A stretch of DNA of 8,010 nucleotides from Patescibacteria group bacterium (GCA_023485715.1 JAMCZG010000065.1:1-8010); one strand, 5' to 3'. Positions 1 through 7,123 are shown, numbered from the stretch's first letter. Program-made: numbers and translations. The notes: a model not told the origin generated them from the letters alone.

Positions 1-1
1 A

Positions 2-991
2 GCGTGGAATGCAAGCTCAAAAGATTTAAAATTATTAGTTGGAGAATCACTGACAACAAAGTTTGAGGAATTTAAAAAAAAATTTTCGGTCAAAAAATAT
101 TCGGATAAATTAAAATCTAAAAAAGTCTCATTTCTCGTTTTAACCGATAAAGAGTATCCGAAACTTTTAAAACAGATAAAAAATCCGCCGTTTCTAATAT
201 ATTTTAAAGGAGATATCAAAACTTTCAAAAATGAAAAAACTATCGGGATTGTGGGGACACGGAAAATAACACAATACGGAAAAGAGGTAACAGAACAGTT
301 TACAGAAAAATTAGTCGACGCAAATTTTACGATAATTTCCGGGCTTGCTTTTGGGGTGGACGCGGTTTCCCATAAAACCGCGATCGAAAGTAATGGAAAA
401 ACGATCGCAGTTTTAGGAAGTGGTGTTGATTTATGTTTCCCTTTGTCGAATAAGGCTATATATAATAGTATTGTCGAAAAATACGGTGCGGTTGTTTCGG
501 AATTTCCGATCGGAGAACCGCCGTCTAAAGGTTCTTTCCCGAGAAGAAACCGAATTATTGCTGGTCTTTCTCAGGGAGTTTTGGTGACAGAAGGAGCAGA
601 GGATAGCGGCGCCCTTCTTACCGCAGATTACGCGTTCGAGTTCAAACGAAAAGTTTTTGCAGTACCGGGTCCGATAACATCAAACTTATCAAAAGGTCCG
701 TATAAATTAATTCAAAGGGGAGCAAAACTCGTAACATCAATAGATGATATTTTAAGCGAACTCAAAGTTCAAATACCAAGATTTAAGAATTACGATTTAA
801 GATTTAAGAAAGGGGATACGGAAGAAGAAAATAAAATACTTCAACTTTTGCAGAACGAGAATTTGGGGTTTGATCAGATTGTAAGAAAAACAAAAATTGA
901 TCCGTCAAGACTCGGGTCGATACTTTCGATGATGGAAATAAAAGGGTTTATAACAAATTTAAATAACGGAGCATATTCGATTATAAGTTAA
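2..991 (+). CDS. dprA: DNA processing protein DprA (5' end outside window)
   Basis: DprA binds incoming single-stranded DNA in the cytoplasm and loads RecA during natural transformation (family knowledge). The open frame runs from base 2 without a stop, so the gene starts upstream; 329 residues are visible, and roughly the first 30 or so are probably missing. The Rossmann-like core shows IGIVGTRK (visible residues 81-88), SGLAFGVDAVSHKTA, IAVLGSGVDLCFP, SEFPIGEPP, FPRRNRIIAGLS, EDSGALLTA and VFAVPGPI, all DprA hallmarks. A C-terminal winged-helix domain (about the last 55 residues, from EENKILQLL) follows a linker containing a GATTTAAGA micro-repeat. The GTG at 251 lies inside the conserved IVGTRK strand and is not the start. 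It sits directly upstream of topA on the same strand, a common bacterial neighbourhood. Identification is near certain; an active competence system cannot be judged from this window. Confidence 0.96.
   Translation, partial: AWNASSKDLKLLVGESLTTKFEEFKKKFSVKKYSDKLKSKKVSFLVLTDKEYPKLLKQIKNPPFLIYFKGDIKTFKNEKTIGIVGTRKITQYGKEVTEQFTEKLVDANFTIISGLAFGVDAVSHKTAIESNGKTIAVLGSGVDLCFPLSNKAIYNSIVEKYGAVVSEFPIGEPPSKGSFPRRNRIIAGLSQGVLVTEGAEDSGALLTADYAFEFKRKVFAVPGPITSNLSKGPYKLIQRGAKLVTSIDDILSELKVQIPRFKNYDLRFKKGDTEEENKILQLLQNENLGFDQIVRKTKIDPSRLGSILSMMEIKGFITNLNNGAYSIIS
780..809 (+). repeat. Three copies of GATTTAAGA inside dprA
   Basis: The 9-mer GATTTAAGA occurs at 780-788, 794-802 and 801-809, the last two sharing two bases. 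It encodes part of RFKNYDLRFKK, in the linker between the Rossmann core and the winged helix, where DprA proteins vary in length. It keeps the reading frame. It resembles a low-complexity stretch in the methyltransferase gene near 7430-7467 read on the opposite strand. Confidence 0.7.
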
Positions 992-1012
992 AAATTTAAG
1001 ACTTGACATCGA

Positions 1013-1065
1013 TGGTATAATTTTATTTTCCTTATTGACAAACATCGAACGAATTACATTAAACT
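1013..1065 (+). promoter_or_regulatory. Candidate topA promoters
   Basis: The 85-base dprA-topA gap holds two promoter-like signals. One is a perfect extended -10, TGGTATAAT at 1013-1021, with no good -35 at normal spacing; it would start RNA near 1028. The other is TTGACA at 1035-1040, 19 bases before TAAACT (1060-1065, 4 of 6 matches), which would start RNA about 5 bases before the topA ATG. No Shine-Dalgarno sequence precedes that ATG. Which signal works, if either, cannot be decided by eye. Confidence 0.4.
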
Positions 1066-1076
1066 AAATAAATAGC

Positions 1077-3122
1077 ATGAATAACTTGGTTGTTGTCGAA
1101 TCCCCGACAAAAGCAAAAACGATCGGAAAATTTTTGGGCAACGGTTACAAAATAAAAGCCTCGATGGGGCATGTTTTAGATTTGCCCAAAAGCACGCTCG
1201 GTGTAGACGTAGAACATAATTTTAAACCTTTGTACGAATTAATTCCGGATAAAAGCGATGTTGTCCAGGAACTCCAAACTTTGGCTAAAAAAGTGGACCT
1301 AATTATTCTCGCCACAGACCCCGATCGGGAGGGAGAAGCGATCGCGGCGCACGTTAAAGACCTAATTAAATCAAAAAAAGACAACATTAAAAGAATAGTG
1401 TTCCACGAAATTACAAAAGAAGCGGTCGAGGAAGCGCTTAATAGTCCGCGTTCGATCGATAGTCATTTAGTTGACGCGCAGACGGCAAGAAGGGTTTTAG
1501 ACCGTTTAGTGGGTTATAAACTCTCGCCCCTTTTGTGGAGGAAAGTAAGAAGGGGATTGTCTGCAGGCAGAGTTCAGTCGGTGGCGCTCCGATTAATTGT
1601 TGAGCGAGAAAAAGAAATCGAAAAATTTAAAAAAGAGGAATACTGGACAATTTTTGCAGACTTAAAAAAGACAGGAAAGGATGTAATCAGATTTGAGTTG
1701 ATCGAAATAAACAATGAAAAAATTGAATCGCAAGATCGGAAGAGCACATACGACGGAGAATATACTATATCAAAGACAATTCTGGGAAAAGAAATTCAGG
1801 CAAAGAAAATTGTCGACGATTTAAAAAAAGATCAATTTGTCGTTTCGGAAGTCATTCAAAAGGAAATGAAAAGATCGCCCCAGGCGCCATACACAACATC
1901 AACTTTACAGCAGGACGCAGCAAGACGTTTGGGTCTAAACGGACGAAAAACGATGAGTATCGCCCAAAAATTATACGAAGAGGGATACATTACTTATCAC
2001 AGAACAGATTCTGTTGTAATGGCGGTTTCCGCGCAAAAGTCGATTATTAATTTTGTTAAGAATGAATACGGGGAAAAATATTTACCCGAAAACCCGAGGG
2101 TTTATACCGCAAAGCAGAAGCTCGCACAGGAAGCGCACGAGGCGATTCGCCCGACAAAAGTTATTACGACTGTCTCGACTGTAACTAAAGATTTAGGGGG
2201 AATATTCGGTAAATTATACGAAGTAATTTGGCAGCGCGCCGTTGCATCGCAAATGGCAGACGCGATTACAGAATCGACGACCGTACTTGTTGATACGACC
2301 GGTTCTAAAGACGTTTATAAATTAAAAGCAAACGGGTCGGTTTTAGTTTTTGAAGGGTATTTAAAGGTGAATCCTCAAGCGCTTTCAGACACTAAGCTTC
2401 CGGAATTTAAAGCGCAGGAAAAATTAAAACTCGTAAGCGCTGATAAGGAATTTCATGAAACACCGCCGCCTCCAAGATACAACGACGCATCTCTTATTAA
2501 AACCTTGGAAGAAAAAGGGATCGGCCGCCCGTCGACTTATGCATCGATCGTTTCGACTATAGAATCAAGACGCTATATCGAAAGAACAGAAGGAAGATTT
2601 GTTCCGACGACGGTTGGAAACGCGGTAAACGAATTTTTGGTCGACAATTTTTCCGACATCGACGATATCCCGTTTACAGCACAAATGGAAGACGAATTAG
2701 ACGAAATCGCAGATGGCAAACGGGATTGGGAGCCGATGATGAAAGAATTTTATAAGCCGTTTGAGAAAAAACTCGAAAAAGTTAAAGACGCAAAAAGGGT
2801 AAAAATCGAAGTCGAAAAAACGGACGAGAAATGCGAAAAATGTGGAGCGCCTTTGGTTGTTAGAATCGGAAGATTCGGAAAATTTTTATCGTGTTCTAAA
2901 TTTCCTGAATGCGATTTTACAAAGCCGTTTATCCAGGAAACCGGTTTTAAATGTCCGAAAGACGGGGGAAACGTGATTGTTAGAAAAACCCGAAAGGGTA
3001 GAATTTTTTACGGCTGCTCAAACTATCCAAAATGCGACTTTGCAACATGGAAACTGGAAGATCTTAAAAATCCTCAGGAGAAAAAAGAAGAAACAAAAGA
3101 AAAAACTAAGGGCAAGGCTTAA
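1077..3122 (+). CDS. topA: DNA topoisomerase I (type IA)
   Basis: TopA relaxes negative supercoils by cutting one strand through a 5'-phosphotyrosine link, with Mg2+ held by the Toprim domain. The 681-residue protein is close to the Bacillus-type length. The Toprim domain starts at once with LVVVESPTKAKTIGKFLG (Glu8) and carries DPDREGE at 81-87. The catalytic tyrosine is Tyr307 in GYITYHRTDS; a His follows where Met or Phe is more usual, and Arg309 is kept. The core motif IGRPSTYASIVSTI is present. Two C-terminal zinc ribbons follow: the first is complete (Cys586, 589, 606, 612), while the second has Asp629 in place of its second cysteine (Cys626, Asp629, Cys647, Cys653). The tail is Lys/Glu rich. 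ATG 1077 is chosen because the Toprim strand begins only three residues later. The 3' end overlaps the convergent gene by 17 bp. Confidence 0.99.
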   Translation: MNNLVVVESPTKAKTIGKFLGNGYKIKASMGHVLDLPKSTLGVDVEHNFKPLYELIPDKSDVVQELQTLAKKVDLIILATDPDREGEAIAAHVKDLIKSKKDNIKRIVFHEITKEAVEEALNSPRSIDSHLVDAQTARRVLDRLVGYKLSPLLWRKVRRGLSAGRVQSVALRLIVEREKEIEKFKKEEYWTIFADLKKTGKDVIRFELIEINNEKIESQDRKSTYDGEYTISKTILGKEIQAKKIVDDLKKDQFVVSEVIQKEMKRSPQAPYTTSTLQQDAARRLGLNGRKTMSIAQKLYEEGYITYHRTDSVVMAVSAQKSIINFVKNEYGEKYLPENPRVYTAKQKLAQEAHEAIRPTKVITTVSTVTKDLGGIFGKLYEVIWQRAVASQMADAITESTTVLVDTTGSKDVYKLKANGSVLVFEGYLKVNPQALSDTKLPEFKAQEKLKLVSADKEFHETPPPPRYNDASLIKTLEEKGIGRPSTYASIVSTIESRRYIERTEGRFVPTTVGNAVNEFLVDNFSDIDDIPFTAQMEDELDEIADGKRDWEPMMKEFYKPFEKKLEKVKDAKRVKIEVEKTDEKCEKCGAPLVVRIGRFGKFLSCSKFPECDFTKPFIQETGFKCPKDGGNVIVRKTRKGRIFYGCSNYPKCDFATWKLEDLKNPQEKKEETKEKTKGKA

Positions 3123-3900
3123 ATTCGCAATTCGGACCCTCTCGTCCAACCCAACTTCCATCGGGACACTGCTTTGCGTCCATCGCGCAAACAACTCCTC
3201 TGTTTTCAGCGGTAAATTTAAAGGTGGAGAGGATTTGGTCTAAGATTTTTTTATCGCTTTCGTTAATTTCTCCAATTTTTCTGTCAGCAGAGTATTGCTC
3301 TGCCTGTTTAGTATCATCCAAAATTGGAAGTTCGTATAGGGTGATCGAAAAAATGTTTTTAGTTTTTGGATCTTGAACTTCGTATTTTATATATGATTGG
3401 GGGATATTTCCGCCGACAGCTCCGGTATAACCGTTATATTTTACGGTCTTATAACCGTTAATTATCATATCTTTTTTATTTGTTATTATTGGACAATCAC
3501 CTTTGCATTGATCTGCTGGAATATTTCCCAGTTGTTTATAAAAAACGATATTATGGTTAATTATTACGGCGGCGTCATCCGGTAATTCAGTTAAACTGAA
3601 ACCCGATGGGTATTTAAATGAAAACCCAAATTTTTGCGCATCGTAGTTTTTCCAATTTGCAGTTGTAATGGGGCTAACTGATGGGTAAATTTTTGCTGTC
3701 GGAGTCGGGGAAACAGATTTTTTTTGGGTTTTATAATTTCCGAGCATAAATCCTCCCGCTACAAATGCGATTAAAAAAGAAATTCCGATGAATATGAGCA
3801 TAAATTTTAATGGAAAGTTTCGCGGGGGTTTATTAATTTCCGAAGAGATTGTTTGTGTTTGAACAATTTCCTGATTTTGATTTATTTGCTGATTTTCCAT
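3106..3900 (-). CDS. Membrane-anchored protein with PsbP-like domain and Cys-rich tail
   Basis: This is a 264-residue protein of unknown function. It has a Gln/Asn-rich N-terminal tail, one membrane segment (about 33-54), a Ser/Pro/Thr linker (62-80) and a probably extracellular domain. The domain opens with NWKNYDAQKFGFSFKYP, the entry motif of a widespread PsbP-like fold, and includes Cys132 and Cys136. The last 30 residues form a small four-cysteine module (Cys238, 245, 258, 263) around CPDGSWVGREGPNCEF, a tail I associate with uncultured-phylum surface proteins. The start ATG lies one base after the stop of the upstream gene (TAA-A-ATG) with no Shine-Dalgarno sequence, so translation is probably coupled. 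Its stop codon TAG lies inside the end of topA on the other strand. The reading frame is secure; the role is not known. Extracellular binding or envelope maintenance is only a guess. Confidence 0.85.
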   Translation of the reverse strand: MENQQINQNQEIVQTQTISSEINKPPRNFPLKFMLIFIGISFLIAFVAGGFMLGNYKTQKKSVSPTPTAKIYPSVSPITTANWKNYDAQKFGFSFKYPSGFSLTELPDDAAVIINHNIVFYKQLGNIPADQCKGDCPIITNKKDMIINGYKTVKYNGYTGAVGGNIPQSYIKYEVQDPKTKNIFSITLYELPILDDTKQAEQYSADRKIGEINESDKKILDQILSTFKFTAENRGVVCAMDAKQCPDGSWVGREGPNCEFKPCP

Positions 3901-3901
3901 T

Positions 3902-5467
3902 TTATTGTTGTAGCAAACCGGTGCATCTCCAATTTACTTCCGCTTTTTTAGTATTTACGTCGACAACACAAGCCGGATTACACCCTGATTTCGGTTCAGA
4001 TGGGTCTAAATCTATCCACCAAGTGCCTGTGTTTTCGTTACAAATATGACTTTCTTTTAATTTCCCCGATTGAACACAAACGCTTTTTTGAGCGATTTGA
4101 TAACCCTCCGCGTAACTCATCTTTGCATTAGTATTCTTATCGACACAATTGTTTGTTTGTCCTTGATCTATAAATTTAAAATTTGTCGAAATATCCCAGT
4201 TATCATTTTTGATTCCAGGATACTTTACCGGATCAACCATCGACGGTGAAATACATCCGTTATTAAGATAATTTTGATTGGACATAATAATAAATAAGTT
4301 ATTACCTTTCTTGTAAATGTCTTTTACATAATCTAATCCACCCCATAATATTTCTTTTGGCGCATCAGGTTTTACTCCTTTTATTTCTATTGCCTCATCA
4401 GCATTAGAACCGTTAATCGGCTGGAGATCATAGAAATTCTCTCTGCCTTTTTCTTTAACATAATCGTTAATCGATTTATTCCAATCAATGATGCGAATGC
4501 TAAAAAAATTGTCAAAGGCTATTTCAGTCTTGACCGATTTATCACTAGGCTCAGCTTCCTTAATGTATTTACCGCATTCGCCCTCAGAATAAATAATAGT
4601 CTCATTTCCACCAGCAATAACCCCTCTTGATGGGTAAGTGATTTGAAATCCATATTTATCATTTGTGTATGTTTTAAATGATGGAGTCGGTTTTGAGAAT
4701 TTAAATGTTTTTGCGATGTCCCATTTTTCATTTTTTGAATCCTGATATTTCGCAGGATCGACAAGTATCGGGTGCAAACATCCTCCGGTATTTCTAGGGG
4801 TTTGTACTTGCGAAATAACGAATAATTTATTGTTGTATTTATAGATCGCCGGAATATACATGAGCGGTGGATATCCGACAGAAGTAAGCTCGAGTCCTTG
4901 TTTAATATCTCCGACTTTTACGGCCTCGTCGGCGTTTGAATTCTTAATTTCGGAAAAATCGTATTTGTCTTTTGCACCCTTTACTAATAGATACTGGTCG
5001 ATCGTATCGGTCCAATTCAAAACCTGTATGGTGTAAAAGTTATCGACAGTTATTTCAGAATCTCCTTCTTTAATTGCTTTCCCGCATTCTTTCTGTGTTT
5101 CTTTATCTTCATCTGTATTTTCCCCATAGATTATTCCCGTAGGAGGATATTTAAATTCAAAGCCGTACTCTTCGTTTTTATAGGTTTTCCAGGAATTATA
5201 GACGGACGTTGGTGTAGGGGTTGGTACGGCTTTTGTAGGAGTTGGGGTTGGTTTACTAGATATGCTAGCGAGTTTTTTAAAGGGATTTAGTACGATAATA
5301 AGAACGACAGCTACGATAATTAGTAAAACAGGTATTAATATTTTTAATATCAGAGGGAATTTGGGGGCTGGGGGCTTTACGGATTCGAAATTTTTTTCTA
5401 TTTCTTCTGGCTTGACTTCTGTCTGGCTTGCCACCTCGGAAATATTTTCCTCGATTTTTTCTGTCAT
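3902..5467 (-). CDS. Membrane-anchored protein with tandem PsbP-like domains
   Basis: This is a 521-residue protein of unknown function. An acidic cytoplasmic tail (1-35) is followed by one membrane segment (about 39-60), a Pro/Thr linker (73-87) and two copies of one domain (about 93-257 and 264-432). Both copies share K-T-Y..(E/K)YGF...YP, ECGK.IKE, a DNF...I...W block, NADEA, a lone Cys in GGCLHP or NGCISP, then VDP.KY, NxxWDI and FKF. Each copy holds two conserved cysteines (128/230 and 298/405) that could form a disulfide outside the membrane. A C-terminal module has six cysteines (441, 464, 476, 496, 500, 515) and ends in CNPACVVDV...WRCTG. The start ATG at 5467 follows a TTGACA promoter with no room for a ribosome site. 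The downstream gene encodes a related single-domain protein, suggesting a duplicated family working together at the cell surface. Confidence 0.9.
   Translation of the reverse strand: MTEKIEENISEVASQTEVKPEEIEKNFESVKPPAPKFPLILKILIPVLLIIVAVVLIIVLNPFKKLASISSKPTPTPTKAVPTPTPTSVYNSWKTYKNEEYGFEFKYPPTGIIYGENTDEDKETQKECGKAIKEGDSEITVDNFYTIQVLNWTDTIDQYLLVKGAKDKYDFSEIKNSNADEAVKVGDIKQGLELTSVGYPPLMYIPAIYKYNNKLFVISQVQTPRNTGGCLHPILVDPAKYQDSKNEKWDIAKTFKFSKPTPSFKTYTNDKYGFQITYPSRGVIAGGNETIIYSEGECGKYIKEAEPSDKSVKTEIAFDNFFSIRIIDWNKSINDYVKEKGRENFYDLQPINGSNADEAIEIKGVKPDAPKEILWGGLDYVKDIYKKGNNLFIIMSNQNYLNNGCISPSMVDPVKYPGIKNDNWDISTNFKFIDQGQTNNCVDKNTNAKMSYAEGYQIAQKSVCVQSGKLKESHICNENTGTWWIDLDPSEPKSGCNPACVVDVNTKKAEVNWRCTGLLQQ
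4172..5191 (-). repeat. Internal tandem domain duplication
   Basis: Residues 93-257 (bases 4697-5191) and 264-432 (bases 4172-4678) of the 521-residue protein align along their whole length by shared motifs and order of cysteines. The copies have diverged clearly at protein level, so the duplication is old rather than a fresh DNA repeat. Confidence 0.85.
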
Positions 5468-5473
5468 GAATTT

Positions 5474-5503
5474 AGTATTTCAAAAAATTAGAGTGTGTGT
5501 CAA
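5474..5503 (-). promoter_or_regulatory. Promoter for the tandem-domain gene
   Basis: On the minus strand TTGACA (5503-5498) is followed after 18 bases by AATACT (5479-5474, 4 of 6 matches to TATAAT). Counting 7 bases from the end of the -10 puts the start of RNA on base 5467, the A of the ATG. The -35 sits just past the stop codon of the upstream DUF457-like gene, so the pair can be transcribed separately from it. Confidence 0.55.
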
Positions 5504-5504
5504 A

Positions 5505-5948
5505 TTAGTAGATTTTTGCGAGAATAACTATCAAAATAAGGATTATGGCTTGTATAATAATTCCCCAGGGCTTGTCCATCTCCCAATGAAATTTTTTTTG
5601 AAATTTATAAAACCAGGTAAAAGGAGGGACGTAAAAAAATATATACGGCATAGTAATCCAATCCAAAAGTTGACTTGTTATAATTATAAAAAAAGCATAA
5701 TAAAGATTAGTGCCTGGAAAAAGAAAAGTAAGCATAATAAAAGACAAAACAAAGCCGACAGAAATATCGACAGCGGTTTTAGCTACAATATGTTTGTCTT
5801 TTCTCGCGTTTCCGTTTGTCCCCAGGTCCCAGTGAGGAGTTAAATCTGCCAGGACATGGGAGGCAAAAGCGATAGGGACGGCGAGTTCCGGATTGCCGAT
5901 TTTTGCTGCAATAACAGCCCCGATTATCGCGTGACCTGTTGCTGTCAT
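5505..5948 (-). CDS. DUF457/YdjM-like small membrane protein
   Basis: The 147-residue protein resembles the family annotated as membrane-bound metal-dependent hydrolases (DUF457, YdjM/YbcI-like). The N-terminal signature is GHAIIGAVIA with His6, then SHVLADLTPHWD with His31, Asp35, His39 and Asp41, plausible metal ligands. Hydrophobic segments lie near 8-30, 55-78, 82-108 and 125-145, with Asp61 and Asp96 in or near the membrane, so it is an integral inner-membrane protein. The enzymatic label comes from family annotation, and I know of no firm substrate. The start ATG at 5948 is chosen because the His6 motif begins almost at once and a strong -10 lies just upstream. The gene lies 37 bases before the tandem-domain gene on the same strand, but that gene has its own promoter. 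Confidence 0.85.
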   Translation of the reverse strand: MTATGHAIIGAVIAAKIGNPELAVPIAFASHVLADLTPHWDLGTNGNARKDKHIVAKTAVDISVGFVLSFIMLTFLFPGTNLYYAFFIIITSQLLDWITMPYIFFYVPPFTWFYKFQKKFHWEMDKPWGIIIQAIILILIVILAKIY

Positions 5949-5955
5949 AAAATTT

Positions 5956-5986
5956 ATTATAGACTAATTAAGTCAAGACGTGTCAA
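5956..5986 (-). promoter_or_regulatory. Promoter for the DUF457-like gene
   Basis: On the minus strand TTGACA (5986-5981) is followed after 19 bases by a perfect TATAAT (5961-5956). The predicted RNA start is base 5949, one base before the ATG, leaving no room for a Shine-Dalgarno site. The 19-base spacing is longer than the usual 17. Confidence 0.7.
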
Positions 5987-6096
5987 GTTTTTTGGTAGGA
6001 CTTGACCCTACTAATCTTCCCATTCGCCTTTTCAGTATTATTCATACACGGCTCACGGAGCGATTTGAAAAGGGTCTGCGTCTTCGAGGACTTGAC
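5972..6096. repeat. CTTGAC repeats in the divergent intergenic region
   Basis: The 179-base gap 5949-6127 holds no convincing gene. CTTGAC occurs on the minus strand at 5977-5972 and 5987-5982, and on the plus strand at 6001-6006 and 6091-6096. The two plus copies are part of a 10-base direct repeat, AGGACTTGAC, at 5997-6006 and 6087-6096, exactly 90 bases apart. Two of the four copies (5987-5982 and 6091-6096) are likely -35 elements; the other two have no -10 at proper spacing. Confidence 0.5.
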
Positions 6097-6121
6097 AATT
6101 TTAGTAAAATTAAGACACAAT
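6092..6121 (+). promoter_or_regulatory. Promoter for the DUF5667-like gene
   Basis: TTGACA (6092-6097) is followed after 18 bases by CACAAT (6116-6121, 4 of 6 matches). The predicted RNA start falls on base 6128, the G of the proposed GTG start. A second possible -10, TATAGT at 6121-6126, is 23 bases from the -35 and fits less well. The spacer holds a palindrome. Confidence 0.5.
6097..6111. promoter_or_regulatory. Palindrome between -35 and -10, possible operator
   Basis: AATTTTAGTAAAATT is a perfect 15-base inverted repeat with 7-base arms about one central G. It overlaps the last base of the -35 and fills most of the promoter spacer, a normal place for a repressor site. The sequence is AT-rich, so chance is possible. 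Confidence 0.35.
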
Positions 6122-6127
6122 ATAGTT

Positions 6128-7099
6128 GTGAGAAAAAAATACAGGGTTTTTATTTTTTCTTTCATTTTATTTCTCTCTTTTAACTTTTTGTTTGTGCCCA
6201 GAGTTTTGGCAAACCGGCATGCAAAAATTTTAGGCGTCGCAACTACCTCTCAAAAACTTTCGATTCCGCCGACAGTTGAAGGGCCGGGTCTTATACTTCC
6301 GGACAGTCCGCTTTTTTTCCTCGATCAATTAAAACAAGCAACCCGGATTTATACGGCATTTAAATCCGAAACAAAAGCAGAAATCTATAAAGATATTGCA
6401 GGAGAGCGCTTTGCAGAGCTTCGGTTTATGCTGGCGAGAAATAACAAGCCGGGAATAAAACTGACCCTCGACGGAATAGAAAGCAACCTTGAGATGGCGG
6501 CAAATGAAATAAATCAGGCCCAGATGCGGGGTAAGAATGTTTCTAAACTCGCTAAATCCGTAAACGACAGTATAAAAGAAAAACAGGAAGTTTTAGATCA
6601 ATTGCAATTACAGACAACGGGTGAACTAAGGGCAAGAATCGAGAGCGTTCAGGAATCGCTCCTTGCGTCGAAAATTATCGTAGAAGATTCACTGATGCTT
6701 GCCGATTTAGACAATGAAATAAGATATGATTTGGCAAGAAGAATAAGGTCCGAAGTCCGTAATACCATAGACTCGGTAAAATTACTTCAGGAACAGATCG
6801 ACGAACTTAATGAGCAGGCGACACAGGCGTCGGAACAGATGCTAGTCAAACGCGAAGAAGCGTTAAGTAAAACAATTCAACAAAAAAATGAGGCACTAAT
6901 ACAAACCCAAGAACAATTATTGCTTCAGGAAAAAGAAAAACAAACTAGGCTTTTAGGGGCACAAACGACTGCGATGGAACAAGTTAAAGAGGCTTTGGAA
7001 AACGCTCAAAAAGCAGCGATCGAATTTGAAAAAACCCAAGGCATTCTGGATAGCGGAGAAATTCCGACAATTACACCGATCCCAACAGCAATTCCTTAA
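6128..7099 (+). CDS. Secreted coiled-coil protein, DUF5667-like
   Basis: This 323-residue protein is of unknown function. I place the start at GTG 6128, not further upstream in the open frame, because it begins a textbook signal peptide: Arg-Lys-Lys, a hydrophobic stretch (about 7-23), then a probable cut after VLA (Ala28). The mature part starts with a short Thr/Ser/Pro region and GPGLILPDSPLFFLDQLKQATR, like the opening of DUF5667 domains, which usually follow the pattern Leu-Pro-xx-Pro-Leu-Tyr-xx-Lys. It continues with ERFAELRFML and long Gln/Glu/Lys-rich helices, very likely coiled coils, to about residue 300. It ends in a short Pro/Thr tail (TPIPTAIP) with no membrane anchor. There are no cysteines in the mature part. 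An envelope structural or scaffolding role is a guess. It is divergent from the DUF457-like gene and shares its intergenic control region. Confidence 0.85.
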   Translation: MRKKYRVFIFSFILFLSFNFLFVPRVLANRHAKILGVATTSQKLSIPPTVEGPGLILPDSPLFFLDQLKQATRIYTAFKSETKAEIYKDIAGERFAELRFMLARNNKPGIKLTLDGIESNLEMAANEINQAQMRGKNVSKLAKSVNDSIKEKQEVLDQLQLQTTGELRARIESVQESLLASKIIVEDSLMLADLDNEIRYDLARRIRSEVRNTIDSVKLLQEQIDELNEQATQASEQMLVKREEALSKTIQQKNEALIQTQEQLLLQEKEKQTRLLGAQTTAMEQVKEALENAQKAAIEFEKTQGILDSGEIPTITPIPTAIP

Positions 7100-7123
7100 A
7101 ATTTTATTCACTCACTCTTGATT

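Noticed and set aside
780..809. CRISPR-like array from the GATTTAAGA copies
   Set aside because: Units are only 9 bases with 5-base or overlapping spacing and lie inside a coding frame; no spacers exist.
251..991. dprA starting at GTG 251
   Set aside because: The frame is open back to base 2 and encodes typical DprA sequence (LTDKEYPKLLKQIKNPP, IGIVGTRK) before 251, so the gene starts upstream of the window.
1003..1021. TTGACA 1003-1008 with TATAAT 1016-1021 as one promoter
   Set aside because: They are only 7 bases apart, far too close for one sigma factor to contact both; the -10 may work alone as an extended -10.
2977..3243. 88-codon + strand open frame over the end of topA
   Set aside because: It is another frame of the topA zinc-ribbon region plus the antisense of the convergent gene; both of those are clearly real.
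5262..5843. 193-codon + strand open frame
   Set aside because: It spans the opposite strand of two well-supported genes and the gap between them, and shows no family motifs.
6002..6127. A longer N-terminus for the DUF5667-like protein from TTG 6002
   Set aside because: The extra 42 residues show no family features and would bury a classic signal peptide; GTG 6128 gives that signal peptide at the N-terminus and matches the promoter geometry.
5980..6183. Small open frames on both strands in the divergent gap (60 and 67 codons)
   Set aside because: They have no recognisable sequence features and overlap the promoters and the signal peptide of the DUF5667-like gene.
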